Shown here piece after piece: positions 1 through 11,800 of a DNA stretch of 64,000 nt (its first letter is position 1; every line of letters starts with the position of its first letter). The position numbers and the translations under genes are program-made. The DNA comes from Ashinkailepas kermadecensis (Eukaryota; Arthropoda; Thecostraca; Neolepadidae): assembly GCA_034440615.1 (NCBI GenBank), contig JAOTOM010005144.1, positions 483,501-547,500 of the forward strand. The letters are read 5' to 3'. Below the pieces are notes generated by a model. It worked only from the letters and a program-made list of their open reading frames with translations, had not been told where the DNA came from and did no database searches.

Positions 1-492
1 GCACTGGTGATATTGCCTGTCATGCGGCACTGGTGGTATTGCCTGTCGTGCGGCACTGGTGGTATTGCCTGTCGTGCGGCACTATGCGGCACTGATGGTA
101 TTGCCTGTCGTGCGGCACTGATGGTACTTGTCGTGGACTGGTGGTATTTCCTGTCGTGCGGCACTGGTGGTATTGCCTGTCGTGCGGCACTGATGGTATT
201 GCCTGTCGTGCGGCACTGGTGGTATTGCCTGTCGTGCGGCACTCATGGTACTGCCTGTCGTGCGGCACTGGTGGTATTTATTGCCTGTCGTGCGGCACTG
301 GTGGTATTGCCTGTCGTGCGGCACTGGTGGTATTTATTGCCTGTCGTGCGGCACTGGTGGTATTGCCTGTCGTGCGGCACTGGTGGTATTGCCTGTCGTG
401 CGGCACTGGTGGTATTTCCTGTTGTGCGGCACTGATGGTATTGCCTGTAGTGCGGCACTGATGGTATTGCCTGTCGTGCGGCACGGGTGGTA
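1..492. repeat. 26-bp GT-rich minisatellite, cut by window edge
   Basis: About 18 units of a 26-bp repeat built on TGCCTGTCGTGCGGCACTGG. Some units carry short deletions or a 4-bp insertion (TTAT near 280 and 333). The left boundary lies outside the window. Every frame is open over long stretches because the unit lacks stops, so the open frames here are not evidence of a gene. Confidence 0.95.
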
Positions 493-1095
493 TCTGCCGC
501 ATGCCGCGCAGTGATGGTGGTATTGACAGCTTGTCGCGCAGTGATGTTGGTTTTGCCAGCCTGTCGTGCAGTGATGGTGGTATTGCCAGCTGTCGTGCAG
601 TGATGGTGGTATTGCCAGCTGTCGTGCAGTGATGGTGGTATTGCCAGCTGTCGTGCAGTGATGGTGGTATTTCCAGCTGTCGTGCAGTGATGGTGGTATT
701 GCCAGCTTGTCGTGCAGTGATGGTGATATTGCCAGCTGTCGTGTAGTGATGGTGGTATTCTCAGCCTGTCGTGCAGTGCTGGTGGTATTCTCAGCCTGTC
801 GTGCAGTGATGGTGGTATTGCCAGCTGTCGTGCGGTGCTGGTGGTATTCTCAGCCTGTCGTGCAGTGATGGTGGTATTGCCAGCTGTCGTGCAGTGATGG
901 TGGTATTGCCAGCTTGTCGTGCAGTGATGGTGATATTGCCAGCTGTCGTGGGTGATGGTGGTATTCTGTGTGTGCAGTGCTGGTGGTATTCTCAGCCTGT
1001 CGTGCAGTGATGGTGGTATTGCCAGCTGTCGTGCAGTGATGGTGGTATTCTCAGCCTGTCGTGCAGTGATGGTGGTATCCATATCCTATCATACA
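493..1095. repeat. 29-bp minisatellite related to the preceding array
   Basis: About 20 units of a 29-bp repeat with core TATTGCCAGCTGTCGTGCAG. It shares the TGTCGTGC(G/A) core with the 26-bp array to its left and probably derives from the same ancestor by a 3-bp insertion and divergence. Units alternate between GCCAGC and TCTCAGCC variants, hinting at higher-order structure. Confidence 0.95.
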
Positions 1096-1832
1096 GTGCC
1101 GGTGATTGTTCGTATTCACTATTTACCGCGGTGAATTGAGTGTTGTGATGGGCGCCGCAGATTGGTTAGACCGGTCGCCGGTGCCTGTGGGTTGATGATA
1201 AGTTCGCTGTAAGGCAGCCCTGTGTTATGCCATGTCACTGTTTCAACTCAATCTAGAAGAGTGCCCCACTTGAAATCATCGTATTTTGTGCTGAAGCTGC
1301 ATAATCGACACATCTCTCTCAGTCCTGTACCATAATGAGATGCGGATGAGATGTTTGCGTCCCGTTAATTTCGCTATTGACAGGAGACCATTGGTGGTCG
1401 TAATGAATGTGAAAACGAAGCTAGCGAATCACGACTTAGCATTGTAACTGTGCAGGTTGTGAGGCTAACAATCAAGTACCAGCGCTTATTTTGAAAGAAA
1501 CAAATCGATCATGATTCAGTGTGAATGGGGCACATATGTGCCTTGTGAATAGAACAAAGCAGATTTTTGACCGTGGGATTGAATCATCTTGTGTCATTTG
1601 ATCAAATCGATGGAATGAGTTATACCTTTGGCCAGTGCCATTTGTATCTGCTTAACGTAATGCAGCAGTTATAATGAAACACCAATGGGTGCTTCGGCAT
1701 TGTCTTGCTGATACCGAAATTATTTGACGCAGCGAAGAGTGTGCACTAAAGTTGTTCGAACTTTGCATAACACTAGCTTGTGTATGTGCTACCTTTCCCG
1801 TATCTATCGTGTCTTGCGCATGCCGCTGCGTC
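1096..1832. other. No gene recognised
   Basis: Mixed-composition DNA without a long open frame, RNA gene or transposon signature that I can recognise. Confidence 0.6.
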
Positions 1833-2044
1833 CTGCGTATATACTGCGTCCTGCATATATACTGCGTCCTGCGTATATACTGCGTCCTTCGTATATACTG
1901 CGTCCTGCGTATATACTGCGTCCTTCGTATATACTGCGTCCTGCGTATATACTGCGTCCTGCGTATATACTGCGTCCTGCGTATATACTGCGTCATGCGT
2001 ATATACCGCGTTCTGTGTATATACTGCGTCCTGCGCATATTCTG
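1833..2044. repeat. 18-bp minisatellite
   Basis: About 12 units of TGCGTCCTGCGTATATAC, with CTTCG and CATGCG variants. Because 18 is a multiple of 3, all frames repeat a six-residue motif, which explains the overlapping open frames on both strands. Confidence 0.95.
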
Positions 2045-2627
2045 CGCTTATTAGTGCTCTGCGTTCTGCTTGTAGTGTGCTCCACGATGCTGGAGTACTA
2101 CGTACTGCGTCATGTTCACATATTGCATTCTGATTCATTTTGTGTAAGATTTTGCCGAATCCTTGTGATTTAATACGTTTGGAATGACTTATTTATCGTG
2201 TAGAATGTTTTCAAATTGTTTGTGAATACAAAGCCAGAAGTTAGCCGCATTCGGGTCGGACAGTCAACATTTATGGAATACCAACGAACAAAGAACATAG
2301 TTACTGGACGATTCGGATTTCTTAAAGGGACATAGTTCGTCCTAAAGGTGGTAAATACTCACTGATTTCCATGATTTCCGAATTTCCCATATTGGTTGCA
2401 GATATATGTGGGTCCTTAGCGCCGCCGGTCCATCTGGTGGATGAGTGGAACTACAGGTATGTGGTAAGCATGTGAACTTGGTTGGTCTGGTTACGCGCGG
2501 AGGATGCTTCCTAACTGTCCCATATCTTCAGAACTTCACAACATTGGTTCTGTGCAGACATATTTTTCCGAGAGATGACTTCATCGACCCAACTATGTCT
2601 TATTCTTGTTCCCCTCCCCCAAAAATG
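2045..2627. other. No gene recognised
   Basis: No coding or RNA signature recognised. The T-rich run at the right end begins the palindrome that follows. Confidence 0.6.
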
Positions 2628-2907
2628 TTTTTTTTAACCAATTAATGTTCAAAGACAGCGTGGTGCGCTCAGGGATTGCGGGCTGTAGCGGCGCACTAAG
2701 GGAGCAGACGGCCGTTCACAAATCAACGCAGGATAGGATTCAAGAAGGTTTTTGGCATGACGGAAGCCCAAGCAACCCAAAAACCTTCTTGAATCCTATC
2801 CTGCGTTGATTTGTGAACGGCCGTCTGCTCCCTTAGTGCGCCGCTACAGCCCGCAATCCCTGAGCGCACCACGCTGTCTTTGAACATTAATTGGTTTAAA
2901 AAAAAAA
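2628..2907. repeat. Long near-perfect palindrome (fold-back, MITE-like)
   Basis: Left arm about 2628-2755 and right arm about 2777-2907 are near-perfect reverse complements (about 125 bp), separated by a 21-bp centre. The arm ends are T-rich/A-rich with AACCAATTAATG. A short (TA)7 tract follows directly at 2908-2921. No open reading frame of a transposase is present. The near-identity of the arms suggests recent origin, as in fold-back or hairpin MITEs; an inverted-duplication artefact is also possible. Confidence 0.9.
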
Positions 2908-5286
2908 TATATATATATATTACATTACAATATCTTATATGATCATATATAATGGAATAACATCATACAATATAAAGATAAGCTTTCCTAACCTCATTAA
3001 GGTAGGCTCTTTTATACCGAAATCTGTACAGGGATCTGATTCTCCATCCCCACACCCTACTCGTAAGAAATCCGAATACATTTGGCCGACTTCAAAACGG
3101 AAAAGCTCAAGGGGATTTGACTGATCTAATATAATGCCTAGAATGTCAAAATGTCACATTTTTGCAATGATGAAGTCAGGAGGCAAGGAATGGGGGATTA
3201 TTGATAACAACATTTCGCGCTGTGCTTGCATTTCGCACCGGTAAACTTGTTCATGGTAGAGCTTGGATCATCCATACTGGTTCAAAACACCGTTTGGTAT
3301 CCATAAATGTACATGTAAAACAGCCAATGGCGTAGCCTAAGGGGTCAGCATCATTTGTTCTTTGTTGCTGGTTCTTCTTCGCAGTCAATGCCACACATGC
3401 TTATTATTTTATCATTCTTACATTGTGCCAACTTTCAAGGAAGCTTCATCCAGAGACGTTACCAGAAAATTATTTTAGGGGAGGATCCTGAGAGGCCTGA
3501 GCAGGAAAGCTTCTAAAAATATTGGCCATTTGGAAAATCTCCCAAATCTGCCATTAAGGAAACTTCCCATGATTACACCACATATTTTGAGTATGACGTC
3601 GGAATCAATTTGCACTTGTGACGGCTCAGTTCTCAAATTCACACGCTTACAGATTTGGGAAATATCCTATTCATGTATCTTCTCTGGGTACACCCATGGC
3701 TCTGCGTACAAAATGATTTATTGAGTCTGATGCATATCATGAAAAAGGATATGCCAGGTGCAATACAATAAAGCCCATTTTCCGAAGCTAACGTAAATCA
3801 AATCGCTTTGGCAAAAGCAGTCAATTGTTGCATATGCCTGCATCTCCTGGAACCGTCCCCGACATGATTAGGCTCAAGATAAATATTTGGGTAGGTAAGC
3901 AAAGTAGCATGAGTAGTTGAATTACACATTAGTCACCTGAAGAGTAAAACAATGAACATGTTCCGTTGCATGTGCTGTTCGTAAGCTTTTGCAAAAATAT
4001 GTCGGAAGTGCCTTCCAATATTCGCAACTGAAGCCGCCTCTCGCATAATTACGAAATTCAAATTAAGGTACTAAGTAGACAAAAGAAATATAGGAAAAGT
4101 CAACGAAATTCACCCCTCCCCCCCCCCCCTACCACGAAGGGCTACGGAACGTCATGACATCATGCCATGTAGGGGCAGGCGAAATCCGCCGTCAACGTGG
4201 GCGGATAAGGGAATAAGGTTCATAATAATATTTTAATCGGTCTAGTTTTGTATTTGGTGAGCCGGATGCCCATGAGCCGCGACTAAATTTCAAACCGACC
4301 TTAACCAGATTCTTCGTCTGAGGTATAAGAAAACAAACTGATACATATGAAATAACTGTGCATATCCTGAGACTACGTGTAATTTTAAAATAAACTTTCA
4401 TATTTACTTCAATTCGAAAGCTCTTTTTATCCCAAGTACCCTTTTGAAAAGAGCGTCCATACATCGAAGCCTTTGGAGTGTTCACGTTGACATGCGGCGT
4501 GATGTCGCAAATTCTCGTTGCCCAGTGATTCACGGACTAGGAAAAACCTGAATGATAGTGGATTCGCATATATTTATCAAACATACCAAAATATAATGGG
4601 GATCGCGAATACTGCTTGGTAAAGGAGTTGAAGAGAAAGCTACTGATTAACTTCACCTTAATCAAAAACATCTTGTCACAATTATTCATTGATTACGTGA
4701 TTGAAGAAATAACGATGGAGGATGCAGCTTCACCCATAATATGTCATAAAGACCTGGTGGCGGTTCGTTCAGACCTGCGAGCCTCAAATAGTATCATAGC
4801 CTTCCAGACTTCCTAATATTGGCGTCAGCGATATGAGCCCTTCATCGACCACATGGGGCCCTTTGAAATCGGACGATCTATATAGCGACCGACGCGGCGG
4901 CTGACCCTGTGGTGCACTGCAGGATCGTGACTCAGCACTTCGCGCAGATCCTTGTGTGGTCGCGATTCGTCAACAGACCGGTCCCAGTCGCCATGACAAC
5001 ACCACAAACACGCCGGCCACCTCGATTACTTGACATGCAGTATCGTTACGCGGCTGGCGCGCCGCTGGTGACGCAGACTGGCGCGTCGCCCAGCGGCGTG
5101 TACCGCCTGTTGTGACCGCCGCCGGGGCTATATCATAACATCCAGAGTTCATAACGTCCAGAGTTCATAGCCGCCCACAGCCCAGATGGCAGCCCTGCCT
5201 GCTCCCGACTCTCTGTCAGCAGCTGCCAGCACTTCCACAGCTCGGCCAGGGCAGCGTGAGATTGCAGAGCCTTGTGACACTTTGTG
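2908..5286. other. No gene recognised
   Basis: AT-rich sequence with only short open frames. It contains (TA)7 at 2908-2921 and a poly-C run near 4118-4129. Near 3330 a short stretch ATGGCGTAGCCTAAGG recalls the GTAGCCAGG repeat family seen elsewhere in this window, but too little matches to call a copy. Confidence 0.55.
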
Positions 5287-5287
5287 C

Positions 5288-5958
5288 TCCAGGGAACATA
5301 ACGTCTCGTGACGTATGGGCCGCAAGGGACAACGAAACGTGATGTGCATGCGACAGAGAACATAACGCTCTATGACGAATGTGCTGCAGGGGACATAGCG
5401 TCTCGTGACGTGTACGGTGCAAAGGACATAGCGTCTCGTGACGTGCGCGGTGCAGAGAACATAACGTCTCGAGGCGTTCGTGATGCAGAGAACATAACGC
5501 CTCGTGACGTATGTGATGCAGGATGCATAACGTCTCGTGACGTGCACGGTACAAAGAACATAACGTCTCGTGACGTGCACGGTACAAAGAACATAACGTC
5601 TCGTGACGTGCACGGTACAAAGAACATAACGTCTCGTGACGTGCACGGTACAAAGAACATAACGTCTCGTGACGTATGTGATGCAGGATGCATAACGCCC
5701 CGTGAAGTGCACGGTGCAGAGAGCATAGCGTCTCGTGGCGTTCTTGATGCAGAGAACATAACGTCTCGTGGCGTATGTGATGCATGAGGCATAACGTATC
5801 GTGGTGTTGGTTGGCTGGTTATTTGAGTTTTATGGTGCATCGACCATGTTTTGTCATTTAGCACCCATGTCTCGTGGTGTGCGCGGTGCAGAGAACATAA
5901 CGCCTTGCGACGGACTTGCTGCAGGGGACGTGGCGCCTCGTGATGTATGTACTACAGG
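5288..5958. repeat. 33-bp satellite with CGTCTCGTGACGT core
   Basis: About 17 units of a 33-bp repeat whose core is AACATAACGTCTCGTGACGT followed by a more variable GCACGGTACAAAG-like half. Four consecutive units at 5527-5660 are nearly identical. The array is interrupted at about 5790-5870 and then resumes in diverged form. Since 33 is a multiple of 3, the plus strand reads as an 11-residue repeat (NITSRDVHGTK), giving a 159-codon frame that begins inside the array; the minus frames are equally open, so coding is unlikely. Confidence 0.9.
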
Positions 5959-6604
5959 AGACAACGCCGCGTGATGTGCGTGTCGCAGAGGGCGTGATGT
6001 CGCCTTGTTGGTGGAACGTCGTGAACGCTGCTCGGCACTTGAGTGGTGAAGTCAGGTGCACCGCTACCTCCAGTAATCGCATGAAACAACGTTGAGCACG
6101 TCGTACGATATGATGAGTGTTTCAGGATCAGAGAGCGCCATTCGGCGACACCAGATCAACGATCGTCTGTCGGTGCCACAGCTGCTGCTGAAGTCTGCGC
6201 GGTGTGTCAGAGGATAGACCTAACCAGAAGAATGAAGAGCCGAGGAAGTTCCCTGCCGGCTGCTGACGGTCTGTATAACACGGTGTGTTGCATTCGTGTT
6301 CATGGTCGATTGTGGATAATAATCATAGCCTGCGTTCTTGAAATATGGAATGTAGCCTAAGCCTTAGCATCAGAACGCATTACTGTACGTTTGCCTACAT
6401 GACGCCGAAGTCTGTGATGGGGAACGTATCTGGATAGGCCTTGTCTGTGCGACATCCACCCGTCCATCAGTCTGTAAGAGTGTTCAGTCCGTCGAGGTAC
6501 ATGTTCTGTTCCTAGCCACTCGGCCCAGGGACCGTCTGTCGGCCCATAATCTGCAGCTCAACGCAAGCAGCGCCTGCCCGTCCAGTGTCCACCTGCCTGA
6601 CTCT
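5959..6604. other. No gene recognised; upstream flank of GPCR
   Basis: GC content rises toward the right. It may hold 5' exon or promoter sequence of the GPCR that follows, but I see no TATA box or clear start. Confidence 0.4.
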
Positions 6605-8385
6605 GCTGTGGCATCACCTCACATTACTCCGTCCGCTTATCCAGTCGTGCGGTGGAACTTGCTAGCCGTGTGTCGCAGCCTGACGTGCGGGCCCGATCTA
6701 ACGTCTGTGTTGAACAGCTTGCAGTGTCTGGGTGCGGATCCGCCATGTCAGAGTGTGGCCGCACGGTCATCACGGCATCTGGGCCCCAACGGCACGCTGG
6801 CCATGCGGTCCGAGCAAGTGCAGTGCGCTGACATCCACTACATCGCCGCGCTTCTGACGCTGTTTAGCATCTTCGACATGCTGCTCAACAGCCTGCTGGC
6901 CGCCGCCGTGACCGCCGCCGTGGCAGCTCTGGGTACCCTCCGGATATGTCCAGTGAACTGTCGCTGTCGGTCGGCCACGTGCTGGAGACGGCCGTCAGGC
7001 TGGCGCTGGGCGCCGTGTTCGCCGCACGGGAGCACTAGACGCCGGGCGGCCTCACCTGTCGGATGGACGCGACCATCAGCGAGGCGGTGCTGGTGCTGAT
7101 CAGCGTCACCATGCTGCTGCTGAGCGCCGGGTGGGCTCTGTTGGTGCACCGGCTACAGCAGCGCCGCGGCCGCGCCACGCTGTGGCGGCGCGTGCTGACC
7201 GTGGCCGTCTGCTGGCCGGCTGCTGGGCGGCGGCTCTGACGCTGACCGGCTGTCTGCTGATGGGCGCGCCGCCCGTGCTGCCAGACCAGGGCCGCTGCGC
7301 CTGCAGCGTGGCCGGAGTCAGCGGCGGCGCCGTGTACGGCCCTCTGCTGCTGCTGACGGGCCACGCGCTGCCTACCGCTGGCGCGGCCGTCAGCGTGACA
7401 CTGGTGGCGCGCGTGTTGCGCCAGGAACGTCGCCAGCTGAGACGGCTGCAGCTGAAGAGGTCGCTCGCCTACCCGTGCCAGCTGTTTGTCACGCCGCGGC
7501 TGAGGAGGGAGCAGCAGCCCACGCTGACGGTGCTGGTGGTGCTGGCCCTGCACGGGTGTCTCTGCCTTCTGCAGGCCTTCACAGTGCTCGGCAGCTACCT
7601 TGTCACTGAGCATAACGCCCCGTGCTGCTGGGAGTAGGCAGCAGTAGAGAGCTGGTGCAAGCTGACGCCAGTGGAGAGTTGCTGCAAGTGCGGGCGCTTG
7701 CAGAGGTGCTGCAGCTGGATATGACTGTCCCACTGCTGAACAGAGACTCTCGTGTAGTGCTGTCGGCTGTCGCAGCACCGCTACGGCACCGACAGGGGGC
7801 AGACTTCAACTCGAGCCTGGTTGGCGCACTTCCACTTCCGTTGGTGCCGGTCGGTCTGCACGAGCCGGTCTTCATGTGGCTGCGCTACACGTCCTCGTGC
7901 TGTTCCCGGTTGCCGTGCTTGCCTGTCACGCGACTTGCGGCGCAAGACCAGACGCTTCTCATCTTCTGGCGGACCAGAGGCACCGACTCCCGGCCGGCGT
8001 CGATCCAGCAGCGACCGCGGAGGCGAGCCGCTCCGCGAGTCGCCGTCCACTCAGCATCGTGACGTCGGTGTTGTTCGCCAGCCAGGCGGGGCTTCGGCTG
8101 CGCCGGCCCGACCGTGCCGCGCGCAGCAGCCGGCCGCAGCCGTTCGGCCGGCTGTCGGGCGCGGGTGGCTGATCGGCCCACAAGCCGCTGGCCACTGTCA
8201 CTCTGTGCAGCCTGACCGACGACAGCGGCCGCACGCGGCGCGGTGGTGGCCAACGAGACGGCACCGCGCGCCTCAGCGGTCGGACTGGCCCGAAACAGGC
8301 GAAATATGTGTTACAGACTGAAGCAGAGACACTGGCCAGACACCAGCAATATAGCTACTTGTGTACTGAGGAACAATCAAGCTAA
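6605..8385 (+). pseudogene. Rhodopsin-like GPCR, frame broken
   Basis: GC-rich stretch that reads as a seven-helix receptor only if frames are switched. Frame of 6608: extracellular N-terminus with an NGT glycosylation site, then TM1 (YIAALLTLFSIFDMLLNSLL). Frame of 6946: TM2 (ELSLSVGHVLETAVRLALGA), an in-frame TAG at 7036-7038, then the TM3 cysteine in LTCRMDATISEA, TM3 and VHRL in place of DRY, and the TM4 tryptophan (AVCWPA). Frame of 7131: end of TM4, ECL2 cysteines (GRCACSV), TM5 with its proline (GHALPTAG), a basic ICL3 and TM6 ending at TAG 7635. Frame of 7622: a long ECL3 and TM7 (FMWLRYTSSCC). Then a shift to helix 8 and tail (CLSRDLRRKTRRF with Ser/Arg-rich sites). A C-terminal frame ends at TAA 8383. 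The order and spacing of helices fit class A; the subfamily is unknown. At least four frame changes plus a stop mean a decayed gene or uncorrected indels. NPxxY is not recognisable. Confidence 0.6.
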
Positions 8386-9788
8386 GCTGACACCAACGAC
8401 ATCGACAACTATGGGAACTGTCCGGAAGCTCGGAGCATGACAAATAGAAAAGCGCACTTGACAGATCCGCGCAGCAGCCAATTGTACAGGAGCAGCCAAT
8501 CGCGTGATTTGGGCGGGCAGGTGCGCATCCACGTGGATTCCCTAGATTGTGTCGCTTGCACAGCGTCGCCGTCTATTCCTGAGACCGCGGGCGGGGAATC
8601 TGGCCACCGATCCACGTCCCACCGGCCGTCACAAGGAAATTGCCAAACCGTCTAGTCGGCCTCACGGTGTACAGTGTGCCGTGATGAGCTACTGACACCA
8701 GCACCTGTACCGAGAGTTGCTCGAAATGCCGGCAGCACGGCCACCTACGGCACCAAACATAAACCGCACGCGGCAGACCGCCACATGGACGTGAGACATG
8801 GAAGTAGAGTTTCATTTGTGACCGCTAGGTCAAAGCAGTGAGCAGGCTGTGGACTGAGTGCTGTGGTGCTCAAGGACCTCGGATATGAATCAAGTTGCTA
8901 TGTTAATCTGCTGATGCAAGCCGGATTTGCCATGCAGTGCAACGGAGCAGCATGGATTTCGCATGCACAGTGAAGGGCATTGGACCATGACAGGAACTAG
9001 TGGACTTACCAGAACACGGAAGTCGGAACTGTGTCTCCCGTTTACTTCTTAAAAATGGTAATTTACATTTACCTGCTGGAATCTGCACGATACACGCGAT
9101 GGCATTACCACACTTCCCATGACGTGCGTCACACAGGTGTGTGGATTACGCCTGTTCAGAATAGTTACCAAAACATCGCTTCACGGATCTGCGAATGTCA
9201 CAGCTGCTGTGGTTTAACGTGCCGCACAAATACGAGGCATTTTTTACCGTGTTTTTTTTTGTTCCGTTCAGAAAACTGAAATGAGCAGACATATCCAATC
9301 CTAGAGCAAGCCTATACCAGCAGAGACAAAGCTCCAAGCATATCATTCGGATGACCATTACGGTAGCACTGATTGACGACAAATTCAGAATAGATTATCG
9401 GGGCCCGCTTTAGTGCCCCGTATTAGAATGCCATTATTGGAAGATTCAATCGGGCATTGGAGCTGCTGGAATCCTCTCCGAAGAGGATGGAAGTTTCGTA
9501 TTTGCCTATTGGGGACTAATACAGCGCAGGCTCTTTTGAACTCAGGAATTGAATTGAAATTCGTTCAAGAAGAAAGCTCAGAAATATGCTTCAGTATTTT
9601 TAACTTCGACACAAAAATCCTCGGTCTTGAGTAACTCTGGTGATAATAGCCACTTTAACACAAATTGTGGCATAACATAGGTTTAGACTACGTGGAAGTT
9701 ACAACTTGATGCCAATTTTCCATGCAAATCTGCCATTTAGGGTGTGCGTCACATGGGTTGAATAGTGTTTTGTACCTCCAAAATATGG
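8386..9788. other. No gene recognised
   Basis: The first 450 bp stay GC-rich and could hold 3' sequence of the GPCR. The rest is AT-rich with short frames only. A T9 run lies near 9250. Confidence 0.5.
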
Positions 9789-9974
9789 CATACTCAACGG
9801 AGTAGCCAGGATTTGGTCCGGGGGGGGGACATCTGAAATGGGCCCCCTACTTACCGAGGCTTCCTACTTTTCCGAAGCTTTTCGAATTTCAGGCATGTTG
9901 TTTTGCGAAGTTCCCTTATATTTAGATGACATATAAAATATATATATAAATATATATATATGATGATATATACA

Positions 9975-10009
<35 letters not shown>

Positions 10010-10010
10010 C

Positions 10011-10089
<79 letters not shown>

Positions 10090-10160
10090 GGTGGGGTCCA
10101 CATTGTTGCACCTTTTCAACAGCTTCATACGTTCTCAAATTAAGGCGAGAATACCAGTAA
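9789..10160 (+). repeat. GTAGCCAGG-family repeat with internal (TA)n
   Basis: Begins GTAGCCAGGATTTGGTCC, then G8, then GGGCCCCCTACTTACCGAGG. A (TA)-rich tract occupies about 9932-10085, followed by GGTGGGGTCCACATTG and CCTTTTCAACAGCTTCATAC. The left flank matches copies at 26768-26846 and 58118-58212 (inverted); the right flank matches 29985-30035. A start of the form CAGTGGCGTAGCCAGG recalls hAT-type terminal repeats, so a non-autonomous DNA transposon is a reasonable guess. The class is inference. Confidence 0.7.
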
Positions 10161-10539
10161 GGAAAACTAAGTGCTACATTTCCGGACAGGGGAAGAACTA
10201 ACAACATGCCTGACTAGCTATGCCCAACACACAGCAGCCTGCAAATTATTACTTCTTTCTTTTTGCTTAACCGGTGTCACGCAGGTCCAAGGTGAAGTAA
10301 CTGGCACTGTTGGAGCGGCCGTCATCACAGCTATCGCTGAACTGTCTGTTTCGCCATCTCTGGAGCGGTCGTAGCTAGCGGAGCAGCTGTGGTCAGGCCA
10401 CTGGGACAGCTGTGGCCGCTTGGGTGGTCGTCACCACCGGGATGGTCGTGACCGTTGGGGCGGCCGTGGCCACAGTGATGGCCGCCGTCGCTGAGGTGGC
10501 GGTGGGTGACTTTCCCAGACCTTGGCAGAATGTATGGCT
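10161..10539. other. GC-rich degenerate repeats, no gene
   Basis: From about 10310 to 10500 the sequence repeats variants of GGAGCGGCCGT / GGGGCGGCCGTGGCCAC, a decayed short minisatellite. No gene recognised. Confidence 0.5.
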
Positions 10540-11800
10540 CTCAAGGATATCCTATCTCTGAAGCTGGTCTTCAGTATTCTTCGCACCCATTGCCAGTTTT
10601 CAAGGACTCTCTTAGCTCTCAGGGGTCCCGATCCCTCAGATGCCCATCCCAAAGTCCAGGAACATTCTAGTCCTTTCCTCTCTGGCTCTCAGGGGACCTT
10701 CATCCGCCAAGAGCACTCTGCAACTTGCATGGACCATTCCCAGTGATCCCCAAACCTGTCTAGCTTTCAGGGGAATCTTGTAGCTTCTAGACAGACACAT
10801 AATTTCTAGCAAACATCGCTAGCTCTCGGAACTCTCTTTAGCTCTTAGGTAAGTAGCTAAGGTAAGTAGCAAGGTTATTACCTAGCATTGGTGGGTAGCT
10901 AGTAGTATGTAGCAAGGTAATAGCCTAGGTAGGTAGCTCTGTTCATCCCTCAGTGTTCCATCCAAGTTTCAGAAGCATCACAGAAAGGTCCGTTCTAGCT
11001 CTCAGGGGACCTCCCTAGTCCTCGACAGTCTTTCGGGCTGCTAGCCATGACATTCTAGCTCTGAACTTGGCACTCAGTATTCCTCACAACCATCGTTAGC
11101 TCTTAGCGGCTCTGGATCTCAGGGGTCCTGCTTTTTTCATAGGGACCCCTTCCGAGCCTCTTGAGCATCTCAGTCCAGTCCTCTTTAGCGTTCAGTGACC
11201 ATTTCAACTATCAGGGGTCCTGTCCAGTTGCTAGGGGCCATTCCCAGTCCTTGACAGCTTCAAGGGATTTTATCTCTGACGCTGGCCCTCAGTATTCTTC
11301 ATAATCATCGGTAGCCTTAGGGACTTTCCTTAGTTCTCAAGGGCTCTGTTAATCCTTAAGGGCCCTCTCAAAGCAGGCAGGGGCCCTTCCTAGTTATCGA
11401 CAAATCTTGCTGTTTTGGGAACATCCTAGCTCTGAGGCTAGCCCTCGGCACTCTTCACATCAATCGGCAGCCAACAGGGATTGCTTTAATCTCTTAGAGA
11501 CCTTTTTCATTAATTAGGGGCCGCTCTCAAACTCAGAAGAATCCGAGTCCAGTCCTCGGAGATAGGCCCTCACTAGCACTCTTCAGCCCTAAGGGGTCCT
11601 GTTCATCCATAAGGAGCCCTTCAAGCCCAAAGAGCATCCCAGCCCTCTCTGGTCCTCAGGCGCCCTGTGTATTCCTCAGCTGTTAGGGGCCCATACCAGC
11701 TGAGACTGCTCTTTCCAGTTGGCATGGGTATTCCAGCTCTCGGGCGGGCCCACTCTTGTCTTCATAGCCTTTACTAGCTCTCCGGGTGGACGTCTGCATG
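10540..11800. repeat. Highly degenerate minisatellite with CTCTCAGGGG core
   Basis: Dozens of irregularly spaced copies of TAGCTCTCAGGGG(A/T)CC-like words with CATTCCCAGTCC and CTTCA(C/T)ATTC companions, at roughly 30-60 bp intervals. The region has an old, drifted tandem origin. A short patch near 10850-10940 repeats GGTAAGTAGC. No coding sequence recognised. Confidence 0.7.

Noticed and set aside
1..1100. CRISPR-like array
   Set aside because: Units are contiguous tandem repeats without unique spacers, and the genome is eukaryotic.
5149..5864. Long open frames on both strands (159-189 codons) reading 11-residue repeats
   Set aside because: By-product of a stop-free 33-bp satellite; open equally on both strands and in several frames.
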